Of a DNA stretch of 64,000 nucleotides, positions 8,974 to 21,200 are shown one piece after another. The position numbers were made by a program, and so were the translations under genes. Origin of the DNA: Panonychus citri (taxonomy: Eukaryota > Arthropoda > Arachnida > Trombidiformes > Tetranychidae); the NCBI RefSeq assembly GCF_014898815.1, contig NW_026515546.1, positions 2,652,501 to 2,716,500 of the forward strand, written 5' to 3'. Below the pieces are notes generated by a model, which had not been told where the DNA came from, searched no databases, and saw only the letters and a list, made by a program, of their open reading frames with translations. How positions within the stretch are numbered: the stretch's first letter is position 1; each line of letters begins with the position of its first letter.

Positions 8974-11900
8974 GTAACTAATCAATTCAATATCTAATAA
9001 ACTGTAATTGATTAACATTGATCCAAAATGATAAGATAATAATTAACTATTGTTAATAGTAAACTTGATTAGTTAATTGACCTCAATAACAAGGAAAAGT
9101 CAACTTGTAGACAGAGCAACAATTAACTTAATCAAATAAATCAAATAAGCAAAAAAAAAGGTAAAATTAACTAGAAACTCTAATGATAACTGATTAACAA
9201 TTAACTAACTAACATAAATCATTCAATTGAATATCAAGATGGTCTGATCAATGATTAACAATCAAGTAAATTGTTTAACCTTTTTTTTTTTGATTGATTG
9301 ATAGTCTAATTCAAGTTAAACTGAGAATAACAAACAATCAATCAAAAGATTTCCAATTGGTTAATTATTTCCTATTTACTAATCAAGATAATTAACTAAT
9401 TGTCCTAACAAACTTCTAGGTGAATACAAAGATGCTTCCGTTCAAACCGTTAATGACCCGATAACCGATGAGGCCCCAGAATTTGCCGCTCGACCTCCGC
9501 CCTCAAGGAAAAAGGAAATGATCCCAACATTGACCATCTTTGAATCAATTGATGCCAAAGCTTTAGAGGTCAGTTGAACAATTAATTAATTGATTATCAT
9601 GATAAAATGCTCGAGTAATCAATCAATCTTGATAGAGAATCGGAAAAGCAAATAACAAAACCAAAGATATTATATTTACCTGTAAGTCTACAGGTAAATC
9701 TCATGTGACCTATTATTATTTACCAAACAATTTATCATCAGTGATCACAATTAACGGTGACATTGGTTTGTGAATATGAAAACTCATCAATTAATTGAAT
9801 CAATTGTTTGGCAATGGAAAAAAGTAATCAAAAGTGTTAATCACTTTTTCAATAACAATCAAAGTTGACGAGACAAAACTTTGATTTTAAATTGTGTGTG
9901 TCTGTTGATTGAAACTAAATTATTATCATTATTGTTATTCAATGATGACAATTAATTATTCATAAGCTGTAATATCCTGAATTGTTTAGTAATATTAATG
10001 ATTAACTTTAATCATTACAAATATTAATATACTTTTATTTGTTATGAAAAACTTTTTGGTTCAATTAAATTGTTTAATATCAATCTTGATATTATTAGAT
10101 GAGGATTGCATGATAGTTAACAATTAGAATTTTTTAAATTGCAATGTTACATCATGATGATGATTAGTTGATTGTAAACAATTTCAAGATTAGATTGTGG
10201 AGCAATTTAATCTGATAATCTAAAAAAAAATCCTCATTTCGTGATTTAATCTAATCAAACTTTCAAAACAATTTAATCAACTCCCAAAGTCCATCACTTA
10301 GGATTGATAAACAATCAACTTAATCATAGGATCGTCATGAAAATCAACAAACACAATCAGCTAATTGCAACTAATTAACTTTACCAAAGAGAAAGACTTA
10401 ATCATTATCGATTTAAATTAATCCAAGAGATTAAAGTTATCATGTTAATACATCATCGTTATTAGAATATAAGTTATAATATTTAAGAAAAAAGTTCTAA
10501 TATAAAAATCGTCGAGTTTTTTTTTTCTTGAACATCATTACAATCGATAGCATTTCTATTGTGAGTGTATAATTATATTGCATTTTTTCATGATAATCGT
10601 GATGATGATAATTCAGATATCGATTAAAAGTTGATTCATATTGATTCATCCTTGAGTATTCAATATTCATGGGATTCTGAATGATAAAAGGTAACATGGA
10701 GTCACATGAATACTAATACAATAGTGAGAAAAACAAATCAACAAACTGAATTAATATTATCACCATGTTTTTTTTCATGATGATTGTTATTAGTTTCTGA
10801 ATTCAGGTTAAACTAAGAAATGATTTAATAATCAACAACAATCAAAAGATTGAATGAAGACTTTCAAAGATCTGACAAATTAATGGTTAACTTCAGTTCA
10901 ACTGACCGGAAACATATTGGCTTTTGTATCTGTTGATCAATTCTATGGATCGATGAAAGTTCATTGATCATGTTTGAATAATTATCTGAATTTTCTTGAT
11001 CATTGAACGAGAGATAATTAATATTTTAAACAGTTTTGTTTTCGCCAACAATTATACTTTCATTTTGATTTTCTTTCCACTAATTGTTGACTATTTCCAG
11101 GTTCCTGATTCTGAAAGTTCATCACTTATCTCATTAGTCAATTATCTCATCTCCGGTTTACCGAACGATATGTTCAAGGTTCGAGGTATTTTCCGGTGGA
11201 TCGCTCATAATATTCGATACAATTGGAACTTCATGGGAGTGTCAAGCTCTTCAGAGGAGATTCTTAAATCAAGGGAAGGTGTTTGCAAAGATTATTGTCA
11301 ATTGTTCGGTGACATGTGCCTACTGGCTGGAATTCGGGTTAAAAAGATTCAAGGGTTCGCCAAAGGATACGATTATCGGCCTGGTCACCAATTCGTTCCC
11401 GGTGAGGATATTACTCATAATTGGAATGCTGTTTTTATCCTTGGCTCCTGGAGATTTATTGATCTGACCTGGGGAACCGGATACACTGACCATTCCGGTA
11501 AATTTCAACGTAAATTGAATGAGCACTTTTTCCTTACCGATCCAGAAACAATGATTTGGACTCATTATCCTTACAACGAGCTGGAAGATAACTACTCAAG
11601 GTAATCATTATCATCATCATCATTATTCATTCATACATTTCATTGATCTTATCATCCTTTATCAATCCTTGACCTTATTATGAAAAAAAAACTGTTACGA
11701 TTATTGATATTTTTTTTTGTTTATTCTTGTTTATTGATTTTGTTCATTGTATTTTTGTAAATATATTTAGGTGGCAATTACTGGACAAACCACTGACCCT
11801 GAATGAGTTTAACACTCTACCCAAAGTAACGCCATATTTTTTTGAATATAATCTCAAGATACGATCTAAACTTGCCAATCCAATTAGTTTTCGAGTTCAA

Positions 11901-12857
11901 ACTGAGATTAAAATTGGTGGACACGAGGCGATGCGATATAAGTATAAGTTGTACCCGGCGGATGAGGTTGAAAATGCTTCTCTTAACCATTACCTTTTCT
12001 GTCAACTTAAAGAGGACCGGATGGTGGGCTCATTTCAGGTGACACCGCCGATTGAGGGCCGATACTTTTTAAAGGTAAGGTATCAATCAGGAAGACGAAA
12101 GCAGGTTAATAATAATGAGTTTGGTCCATTTGATTTTGATTTTGATTTTTTTTTTCTCTCTCTCTCTCTCTCTCTTTTCATTCAATTTCATGGAAAGATT
12201 TATGCTCGACCGGAAAAAGATATGGCCGAATGGAATATTGATGCGACAACTAATCTACCTCCTCCAGCTACAACTTCCTCTTTGACCAGTGGTCAGCAAG
12301 GAGCTCAATCAAATCTACACAGTTGTGTTACCTTTCTCCTTGAATGTTCCCGGTCTCGGAAATATCTTCAACCTTATCCACTTAATGAACTCCCCTGGGG
12401 ACCAACTCAATCTTTTTACAATTACAGGATGAGACTTCTCAATCAAAGTGGACCAGTGGTCACTACATGGGGAGGTAAACGACGTTTAATCCTTGAATCT
12501 TCTGAGGCCATGTTAATAACCTATCAAGTGTTAGATGCTGAAGGTATGGAAATGGATGCCAAAAATTTACTAATTCGAGAAGATAATGGGAATAAGATAA
12601 CGTTCATCATCTCACCCCCTCGACTTGGAATGTTCAAATTGATGATATTCGGAATGCCCAAACCTAAGCAAAAGGGTAAATGGCGACTTCCGCTTTTGGC
12701 AACTTTTCTAATCGAATGTAAAATGGCCAAAATTGCAAAACAACCACCGGAAGAGGAAGATCCACCACCGGTGGTTGTAGATTATGTTGAACCATCAATG
12801 GAATATAATGAACTTTACCGGCAAAAATTTTCAAATCGATCATCAGTTATAAGATAA
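7647..12857 (+). CDS. Hillarin / kyphoscoliosis-peptidase-like protein (five coding exons)
   Basis: Exons 7647-8973, 9420-9568, 11101-11600, 11771-12074 and 12198-12857 join in frame to 980 codons (979 residues). The protein starts MGCGVSKS: Gly2 for N-myristoylation and Cys3 for palmitoylation, implying membrane anchoring. Residues 10-490 are low-complexity and Ser/Asn-rich with several QT motifs. Residues about 493-640 form the transglutaminase-like domain of the KY/hillarin family, with the expected triad Cys554 (in GVCKDYC), His598 (in THNWNAV) and Asp613 (in FIDLTWG). The remainder is the family's C-terminal beta-rich region. Members of this family act at the cell cortex and cytoskeleton (leech and fly hillarin, vertebrate muscle KY). 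Whether they cleave or cross-link is debated, but here the triad is intact. The ATG at 7647 is chosen because it sets up the acylation signal. A 5' UTR intron 7247-7633 is likely. AATAAA signals lie at 13299 and 13337. Confidence 0.88.
9420..9568 (+). CDS. Hillarin-like gene, coding exon 2
   Basis: Bounded by TTCTAG and GTCAGT; phase 1 in, phase 0 out. It carries a fifth QT motif (SVQTVNDP) and a Pro/Arg/Lys linker running up to the enzyme-like domain. Confidence 0.8.
9569..11100 (+). other. Intron 2 of the hillarin-like gene
   Basis: A 1.5-kb intron, rich in AATTAA/TTGATT words, with no further exon I can support. The residues on either side join without a gap expected from the family. Confidence 0.6.
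11101..11600 (+). CDS. Hillarin-like gene, coding exon 3 (transglutaminase-like core)
   Basis: Bounded by TTTCCAG and GTAATC. It carries the whole Cys-His-Asp triad: Cys codon at 11284, His at 11416, Asp at 11461. Confidence 0.9.
11771..12074 (+). CDS. Hillarin-like gene, coding exon 4
   Basis: Bounded by ATTTAG and GTAAGG. It continues the family-conserved region after the core and ends in phase 0 at a Lys codon. Confidence 0.87.
12155..12175 (+). repeat. (TC)n tract before an acceptor
   Basis: About ten TC units forming the pyrimidine tract of the last intron of the hillarin-like gene. Confidence 0.9.
12198..12857 (+). CDS. Hillarin-like gene, coding exon 5
   Basis: The acceptor GGAAAG at 12192-12197 follows a (TC)n tract. 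The exon begins IYARPEKDMAEW, a natural continuation of RYFLK at the end of exon 4. It holds the second beta-rich unit and an acidic Pro/Glu tail and ends at TAA 12855. Confidence 0.83.
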   Translation: MYARPEKDMAEWNIDATTNLPPPATTSSLTSGQQGAQSNLHSCVTFLLECSRSRKYLQPYPLNELPWGPTQSFYNYRMRLLNQSGPVVTTWGGKRRLILESSEAMLITYQVLDAEGMEMDAKNLLIREDNGNKITFIISPPRLGMFKLMIFGMPKPKQKGKWRLPLLATFLIECKMAKIAKQPPEEEDPPPVVVDYVEPSMEYNELYRQKFSNRSSVIR

Positions 12858-13545
12858 TCAACTAATTGATAAAATCCACTTTACAATCAATTCAGAATCA
12901 ATGAAAAAAACAACAACAGTTTCCACCTCTTCACTTAATCATATCCTCTTCATCCAATTTCCCACCGGTGATTTTCAATTCATGTCCTCCAAATTGGTAC
13001 TTTTTTTGCTGCTTCTGCTGATGTTGCTATTAAACCGAGTTTTCAACAATCAATTTTGATTATGCAAAGAGAAATTAATTAATTAACCTAAATTTCAATA
13101 AGCTGATGATTGTGATAAGTTGATTGTTGAGTTTGTCAAGTGGTTAAATTGTTGATTGAAAAGCCAATCAATTTGTTCAACATAAACACATACACACTTA
13201 ATTACTTATATATACAAACAGAAAAATCATCAGTTATGATCACAATTTAACTAAACAAAATGAAAAAGTGCCAATAATGTCAACAAATTTGTCGATTAAA
13301 TAAAAACAAATGTTTAAAATTTAAATTTTGATCGAAAATAAATCAAATTTTCACTCGTAACAATTTACAAATTAATTTAATTACATTCATGGTTACTGAT
13401 TAAACTCAATATCTTCATGTTATATTGCCTTAATTAGGATAAACTTCCTGATTAATTAAAGCTACGAAGAGACAGTTGAAGTGAATACTTGATAAACTTT
13501 GTCTGCATTTTAAATACACCAATTAAACGACTTCTTTCATATCAA
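12858..13545. other. 3' UTR and spacer up to the tRNA
   Basis: AT-rich, with AATAAA at 13299-13304 and 13337-13342 as candidate cleavage signals for the hillarin-like transcript. Nothing else is recognised. Confidence 0.5.
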
Positions 13546-13618
13546 GTCTTCGTAGTGTAGTGGTTATCACATCTGCTTAACACGCAGAAGGTCCCAGGTT
13601 CGAGACCTGGCGAAGACA
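13546..13618 (+). tRNA. tRNA-Val (anticodon AAC)
   Basis: A 73-nt cloverleaf. The acceptor stem GTCTTCG pairs perfectly with CGAAGAC and is followed by discriminator A. The anticodon stem TCTGC/GCAGA encloses loop TTAACAC with anticodon AAC at 13579-13581. The T arm contains the B box GGTTCGAGACC. No intron and no encoded CCA, as expected for a eukaryotic nuclear tRNA. Confidence 0.97.
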
Positions 13619-13624
13619 TTTTTT
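13619..13624 (+). terminator. Pol III terminator of the tRNA gene
   Basis: Six T residues directly after the discriminator base. Confidence 0.85.
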
Positions 13625-14478
13625 GTCCTCCTGTTTTGCTTATCGTTTGAATCTTGATCTTTGAGCTTGATTAGTATTGAGAGTTTCTCGTAAGCGCAAT
13701 TTTCAAATTCAAAATTGTCTCATTCTGATAGATTTTCATCCTAATCTAACCCAATCTAACCTACATCACAATCAATTGCAATTGTATTGAATAATATGCT
13801 CTTGTTAGTTGAGCTTGTTAATTAGCTGATCTTAAATCGCGTAAGATATTAAACAATTTAGTGTCTCATTATTTACAATAGCAATTTAATTATGTATATT
13901 TATCATACAATCAAATCAATTTGATTTTATCTCTTCCAATTAGTAGTAGGAGTAATTAAGATTAACATTAGTTGTATTACAATTTGATTAGTATTTATAT
14001 TAATTTACATAACAATTATAATATCAACAAATGTAATAAATTGGTAAGACAATAGCGAATTGGGTTAGAGGTTAAAGGTTACAAAAAAAAGTTATTTCGG
14101 TCTTAATAACTGTAATTGTGATCAGAAAGAGGAAAGAATTAATTTTCTCTCCAAATTCAATTTAAGAACTGATTCTAATCATCTGTAATCAATATGATCT
14201 TTTTTTTCAATTAAAAAGTTGATGATTAAGTCAACGTACTAATTTTTACAAATTGATTTTAGTTTTTTATTTTTGGCTTAATCAATTGTATCATTTTTGT
14301 TTAGCTGGATTCCCAACAATTAGCAAATTGTTAGGAATATTGTTTATCTCTCTTAATACAAAACAAAAAGAGTTAATTTTTGCTGAATAAATTTTAACAG
14401 AGTCCATTGGTTTTTTTGAATAAAGTACAGAAAAGTTTTAAAAGTTAATTGTTTATAACAATTTAGAGGACAAAGAAA
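13625..14478. other. Spacer between the tRNA and the kinase gene 3' end
   Basis: AT-rich and non-coding. A minus-strand AATAAA at 14271-14266, about 208 nt beyond the kinase stop, is a candidate cleavage signal. Confidence 0.4.
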
Positions 14479-14755
14479 CTAATCAATATATAAAACTTGT
14501 TCCGGTGTCTTGGTTTTAAAACATGTTCTCAATGTGAGTAAAATAATGGACACCCGACGATCCAAGGCGTTCAGATGAGGTTCCGTTATAACCGGTGAAA
14601 TTGGATCAGAGGCAAGTGAATTTCTCATCAGGTCAGAAAGGTGATCTGATCCGTTGTGTAGTTCGAGTAGTTTACGTAAGGTTGAAAGGCGAATCAGGCA
14701 ACATTGGCGAACAGGGGAAAGAATGGAAAGCTCATCATGATTGGCCAAACCGAAT
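14479..14755 (-). CDS. FAM20C: FAM20C-like gene, last exon
   Basis: The acceptor is ATTCAG. It encodes FG completing the DHGRGFG motif, then HDELSIL, the CC pair, ALDRR and a terminal TAA at 14481-14479. The C-terminus is short, as in other family members. Confidence 0.93.
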
Positions 14756-17700
14756 CTGAATTGAGACAATTTTGAAAATTTTTCCATTATAATTATTGAA
14801 TTTGAAAAGTTTTGATCATATTGAAATTGTATTTGTAATTGTGTATGAGTCTAAGTGTGCGTGTCTATTGAGAATAACAATCAGCTGAAAAGCAAATTTT
14901 TTGCAAACAATTTCCAAATTAATATCAATGAATTTATATTATATTCAACATCATATACATGATAGATATCATTTCAATTGTACTCAACAAAAAGGTTATT
15001 TATTATTTTCATCGGGTGGGAATTATACTAATATTGAATAGAAGAGAGGAAAATTTTTGCCACTTCTACATGAAAAAAGGATAACAAAGATTTTCTCATT
15101 TCTTTTCCACTCTGAGTAAATTGAAAAAAATGGATAAAAGGTGAAAATTGTCACAAGAATCTAGAATATATATTGATGTTGATCATCATAAACTTGATGA
15201 TGTTCATGGTGAAAATTGAAACTCAACTGAAAATACAAAAGTAACAAAAGAGGAAAAGATTTTTCCTTACCCTCCCCACCCTTACCACCCACTTTTATCC
15301 TCTCCCTTGAATAATCCATTCTCATCTTTTCCACCCTGATGATAATAACAGATAAATCTATTTCAATTTTCGTCATCATCATGTTATTTTTATCATTTCT
15401 CTCTCTCTCTCTCTCTCTCTCTTAGTATATTCCTATGAATACAATGGAAATTCAATTGAAATGAATGAGCAAAAAGCAAGGGTGGGATGTTGACTGTGTG
15501 TTGGTAATGAAGAAAAAAGTTGCCTGAAAATTACAAATTGAATTTAACCTTTTCTTAGCCTTTTTGTTGATCAGAATTCCAACACCACCACCATCACCCT
15601 GTAACCCCCACTAACTCTGAACGCCTTTATTGTAGTTCTATTATTAATATAATTTCCACACCTTGACAATATATATTAGATGAAAAATTTTGGTTCCAAG
15701 AATTTCCCCTCAAAATTTAATTCCATTACTTGTGATGGAGATGGATGAGTTAAGATGAATACAAGAAGATTCTAAAAGATCAGATTCAGAATCAGAATTT
15801 TTTTTCTTCATCATCTTCCCATTCATCTTTTTCCTCCTTTTCCTACTCATCATCATGTACTAGATACACACACACTTTTTAAAATACATTCTGAAATTAC
15901 GTTTCCAAATTGAATATATTTCATCTCATCTCATCTTTGCAAGAATCAATTCTGAGTATTTCATGATAATCATGATAATCATTGTGAGGGTGAAAATAAA
16001 ATAAGATGAAAAAAAACTAATTTCCTGTTATATGTTTGATGAAAATGAAGATGATGATGATTATCATCATCGTCATCGAGATGTGAATACAAGTAAAAGG
16101 ATGAATACTGATCATCTTCATCTTCATCTTCATCTTCATCTTCATCATGATGCAAAAAAAAGATTCAGGTTCAAACATTTTCCAAAAGTAAATCTATTTC
16201 CAAAAGAGATGGAAAAGTTTTTTATCAGTAAGTAAAATCTTCCCCTGAAAAAGACAGGTAAGTAATAGTTTTACCTTTTAATGATAAAGGTGAGGATGAA
16301 GATGATAAGCATGATGAGCATGAGGATGATGAGCATGAGGATGATTGAAGTTGGTCTAACAATTTAAGGCTGGATTACGATAAAAGTTGATTGCCTCAGA
16401 ACTAAATCTGTTTCCATGAAATTGAGAAAAAAGAAAAGGTTTTCCATGTTGATCATCATCTTCCATGATGATAATTGTTTTCTCTTTCTTTTTACTTTCT
16501 TTCAGAACTTTTTTTTTCAATTATCTTGATAAATATATTATCCTCTAAGGAGATGAGGCTACTTTTGATATACAAATAATTTTCCATGATAATAATAATA
16601 ATAATATCCATGGTATGATATCATGAACATCCCTTATGAATACTCATTCTGTATCTATAATTTATCTATCATTTCATTTTCAATCAAATTGATTAACAGT
16701 AGCAATTAACTTTCTATATGATAATCAGTTTGATTAGAATCATAAAACTTTTTCAGTTCTGATATTATTATTTTTTGTGGCTTCTTGTTAGTTTTGATTA
16801 TTCATTTCAACAGCAACAAAATTGTTTATTGTTTCAATTATTTAGGTTTCAAAGTTAATTTGGTTGATATAAAATTCAATTAGTATCATAAACTTTCATC
16901 ATGTTGGCTGAATTGTGATCAGTTCAATTTATCTTCACTAGGATAATCTACTTTTCACCTCATTGTTATTCATTAGATTTTTAGATTCAAAGTTTTTTTT
17001 TCTACAAAATTTCAAGAACATTTCGAACTTGATATTTTTCATTCTTGTTCTACTCTTCGATATTTGAGGTCAGTCTTACCCTCTTCCATGGTCAAGGTGA
17101 AGGGGGAATGTATTGTTTCCGAAAATTCTGAATGTCTCATAGTGGTGACGATCCATGTTCCCAATAAGAAAGTCCAATATCGACATGTCCATTAGATCGG
17201 GCAGTCGACGGCCTTTATTGTAGGGACCCGTTTTACGGACAATTGTATCACAATAAGAATCATCGGTCTCCCAAATGGCCTTTCGACGTTTATGATAAGA
17301 TCTTCTCCATGGATGTCTCCAGATCTAAATGGAAGAAAAAATCGAAATTGTAACGCAAATGTTTGATTTAAATTCTTCTCCATCATCAAGCTTTCTCATT
17401 TTCTTTGAATTCTCACCATGGATTTCATTCAAATCATTAAACTTTTTTTTCTCTTCACAAACAATTTACTAATAATCATTAGTAGAAAGAGAGAGAGAGA
17501 GAAGAAAAAAAATAGATTAACTAACCAAACATAGAAAAAAACTTTGATTAATATAAAACTCTATTCTTTTAACTTTCGAGTCGATTCAATGGAGAAAGAA
17601 AAAACCGAATACAAAGTTCTAAAAGCATTCGAATACACAATTTACATATACTACCCACTTTCGATTAATTTTCAAACTTCTATCGAGAACAACAAAAAAG

Positions 17701-18163
17701 ACTTACAATAAACAGGCAAAGGAAAAAAATGACTACTCCGAGTTCTGAACAATATGGAAACCATGATAATCTCAATTTCATCCCAATGAACAAAAGACAT
17801 TGATATTGTTTCTTAGTTTCCAATGAAAATGGAATTAGATTAAAGCCATGAATGAAACTCATCAATCTTACATGATGATTATGATGATGAGAGAGAGAGA
17901 GAGAGAGAGAAAAGTTCCAAATTGTATTTCATTTTTACTCCATTTTCTTTATTTTTTCATAAACTCTTTTTCCCTCCTTCCATCGCCCTCCCTTTCCCAT
18001 GCACTGTTTTATTATTATCATGAAAATGAAAATAATATTAGATGAACATTTGAAAATCATTTTCGCCTCATTACCTTACAAGTTTATTCCAGGATTCATT
18101 TCAATTGAACAAACTCCTCACCACTCACCCACTCCTTACCATTCATTAAACAATATTATTCTT

Positions 18164-18200
<37 letters not shown>

Positions 18201-21200
18201 ATGCATTCAAAATTCAGAGTAAAAGAGAAGAGAAATTTAAAAAAAAAATTCTCAACCTTTTCATCCTCATCTCCTCAATCATCATCATTATCATGATATT
18301 TTCACCACCCACTTCCCTCCTACCACCCAACCAACAATAACAACAACATCTTGCTTTGAATAATAATGATAATGATTATGATAAAAGATTATTATTATAA
18401 TATAATTGAGCTTCAAATTTTTTCCCTCTTTGTATTCATAAGAATTCATATGAAAATGAACAAACAAAAAAAGAGGAGAAAAGATAAAATTAGAATAAAA
18501 ATTCATGGAAATCCTATTCATCGTCATCATTATCCACCTTTATAACTGTTTTATTTTCAAATTATCATCATCATGAAATGATATTATCAACAATCATCAC
18601 CACAATGAAACTTTCAACTAAACAAAATTATCAATTATTTCAATTTAAACAATTTAAATGTTTATTTAAATTTGTAGTGAAAATTTGATGGTTTTGATTG
18701 AAGATCAAAGTTACTTTTCTTGTTGACAATTAACTTGACCATTTTTGAGTTGATTGTAATTACCTTTCGTGGGGCAAGTGCTGTCGAAGGCAGGAAAGCG
18801 GCAAAACTGCCCTCCAGGGTATCGGGATGGCCACAAATTGCATGAGCAGTATCACAGTAGTAACCACATTTGCCGTGGAAGCACAAATTATTGGCTATAA
18901 GGTGATCGGTGGGTCGAGATGTGGTGGTCATGGGAGTGGAAAATAATAAGAAAATTAATATTTCTCTTGATACAAATGTAATATAATCAATTTCAACCAT
19001 CAATTCTGAATATATTTGATAATCAATTCAAATCAAATTCAATTGGATTTACATGGTAACCATTTTTTTCCTTTCTCGAAATTGATTTTTTTTTTCATAG
19101 AATGAAAATAAAATTGAACTTTTAACACATTATCAATCAATTTGCTTGATCATCTCCATGAATTACCATGTAATCAATTGATGGAGAGCAAAATGATCAA
19201 CTGATTGTAAGAAGGATTTAAATTGTATTATGTTTACAGATTCAATTTCTTGACCTCTCAACTTTTCTCCTCCTTCATGAACCAAATTGGGAGTTTTTTT
19301 ATATATATTTTTCTGATTTTAATCATGAAAATTTCAGCTATTCTAATGTTCAAGATTGATGGTAAGTCGATGGTGATTATGATAGTGATGGGAAATAAGT
19401 TTACGATAAATTGAATAACATTATTATCCTCATGATGAAAACCATTTCCATGAATATTCATGATGATGAAACCTCCATGAAATCAGAAAGCTCATGAATT
19501 TGATTGCATTTCTCATTCCATATTATTCATTGGATAAAAATTTTATCATTTTCTTTTGCAATTTGATTCACTAATATTCATATGAGGAAATTACTATCAA
19601 CATGAAAATCATCATAATCTTTGTCATCATAATTATAATCATCATCTTAACTCTTTAAGTTTTATTATTTTTTCATTCATTTGAATTACATATATATCAA
19701 AAAAAACCGGAAGGAAATGGTAATCATCATCAATGGAAATGAACAAAAATGAAATCATGTTGATGATTATCATTACTAATGTTGCCTTGGAAGATTCCGA
19801 GAGTATGATGATCATTAATAAAAAGTTACATCAATTATGAGAAAGAAAAGTTTACAAAACTTGGAACCGGAAAACGGAAACAGATCATTACAATTGCTCA
19901 GAAATTGACCAACAAAAGGCAAGACAATAATCATTTCTCACAATAATCTAAATAGTGATCATCATCATTATCAACAAATTGTCTGGGGAGTGATGGGAAT
20001 CAGAACAACTAATCATTTCAATATACAACCATGAGCTAATTGAGAGTTGATAGCTCAGAATTGAATCAAAGTTACAATCAAAATAATCTCTTTCTCAAGA
20101 TGATTAACTTACCAGGAGAAACAAAAAATGTCTTGAGTAGAGCATCATCACTGAGAGCATAGATCTCAGAGGTTATGTTGATAACTCGACCTACGACCGG
20201 AGGCGCTCGTCGAAAACCTAAAAGCCTATGATAGAAACAGAGAGAGAGAGCAACAATTAAGTTAACAATTGTAAAGATAATTAGTAAGAAAATCATTGAA
20301 TTGGAAAGAAAAAATCTCCTAGAATTCTGATCTTAAACAGAGAAAAATTTCTTAGAACTTCAATCAAGATGAACTTTCTTTTGTGCTCAGAATTTTCCCC
20401 AGCAGAGGGAGTGAGGTTACTCAGAATTTTCGATAACCAATGAGCCTTTAAATCAATTGAACCACAGAATTGACTCTGAACCCATTATATGTTTATGGAT
20501 AATCACTATCGGTTATAAGAAGTTTCAATCTTTGAAAGTTAAATTATTTACCAGGAAAATGCGAAGAGAGAAAAAAAATCGCAAGATCTTAAGTTATCAT
20601 TATTTACCGTTATCTTTATTACCATTATATAATAGTTGATTGTTTTTACTTTTTATTGGTTTTGTATTCAATGAGTTTGAGTTAATATATGATAACCATC
20701 ATTATCATCAGGATGATGATTATAATTAGGATGCTTAAAGGTTAAGGTAAATAAAGTCTAGGAAACAAAGTGTAATGATATTTCAAGGAGATAAAGTTTC
20801 AATGGGATGTGAGATAAAAATTCAATGGTTGATAATAATAAGAGATAACAATTGGAATCGATTCTGAAATTATATCAGATTGAAAGTGCAAGAGGAGAAG
20901 CGGGAAAATAATTCAATCTCTTCCAAATTCTTATCCTGCCCACAGAATCCCGGGTGTAGTTTGTAGTTAATGATGATATTATTGGCATGAAATGTTCACC
21001 CATTAAATTGTTAAGTCCTTTATTTTTCACCCTGTAAATTATTTGCCATTAAATTTACATGGAAAACTATTAAGAGATTTTTATTTATGAGACAATCATT
21101 TAATTTACTGAATGAGTGAACCATTGAGCTTGAAATTTTGAAAAGTAATCCTGAAAATCAGATTCAGCAGAGCAGAGGGGAAAAGTTCAGCGGAAATTGG

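Noticed and set aside
16100..16350. Dense ATC/GAT triplets suggesting a tandem-repeat array or CRISPR-like pattern
   Set aside because: Simple trinucleotide repeats with no spacer structure.
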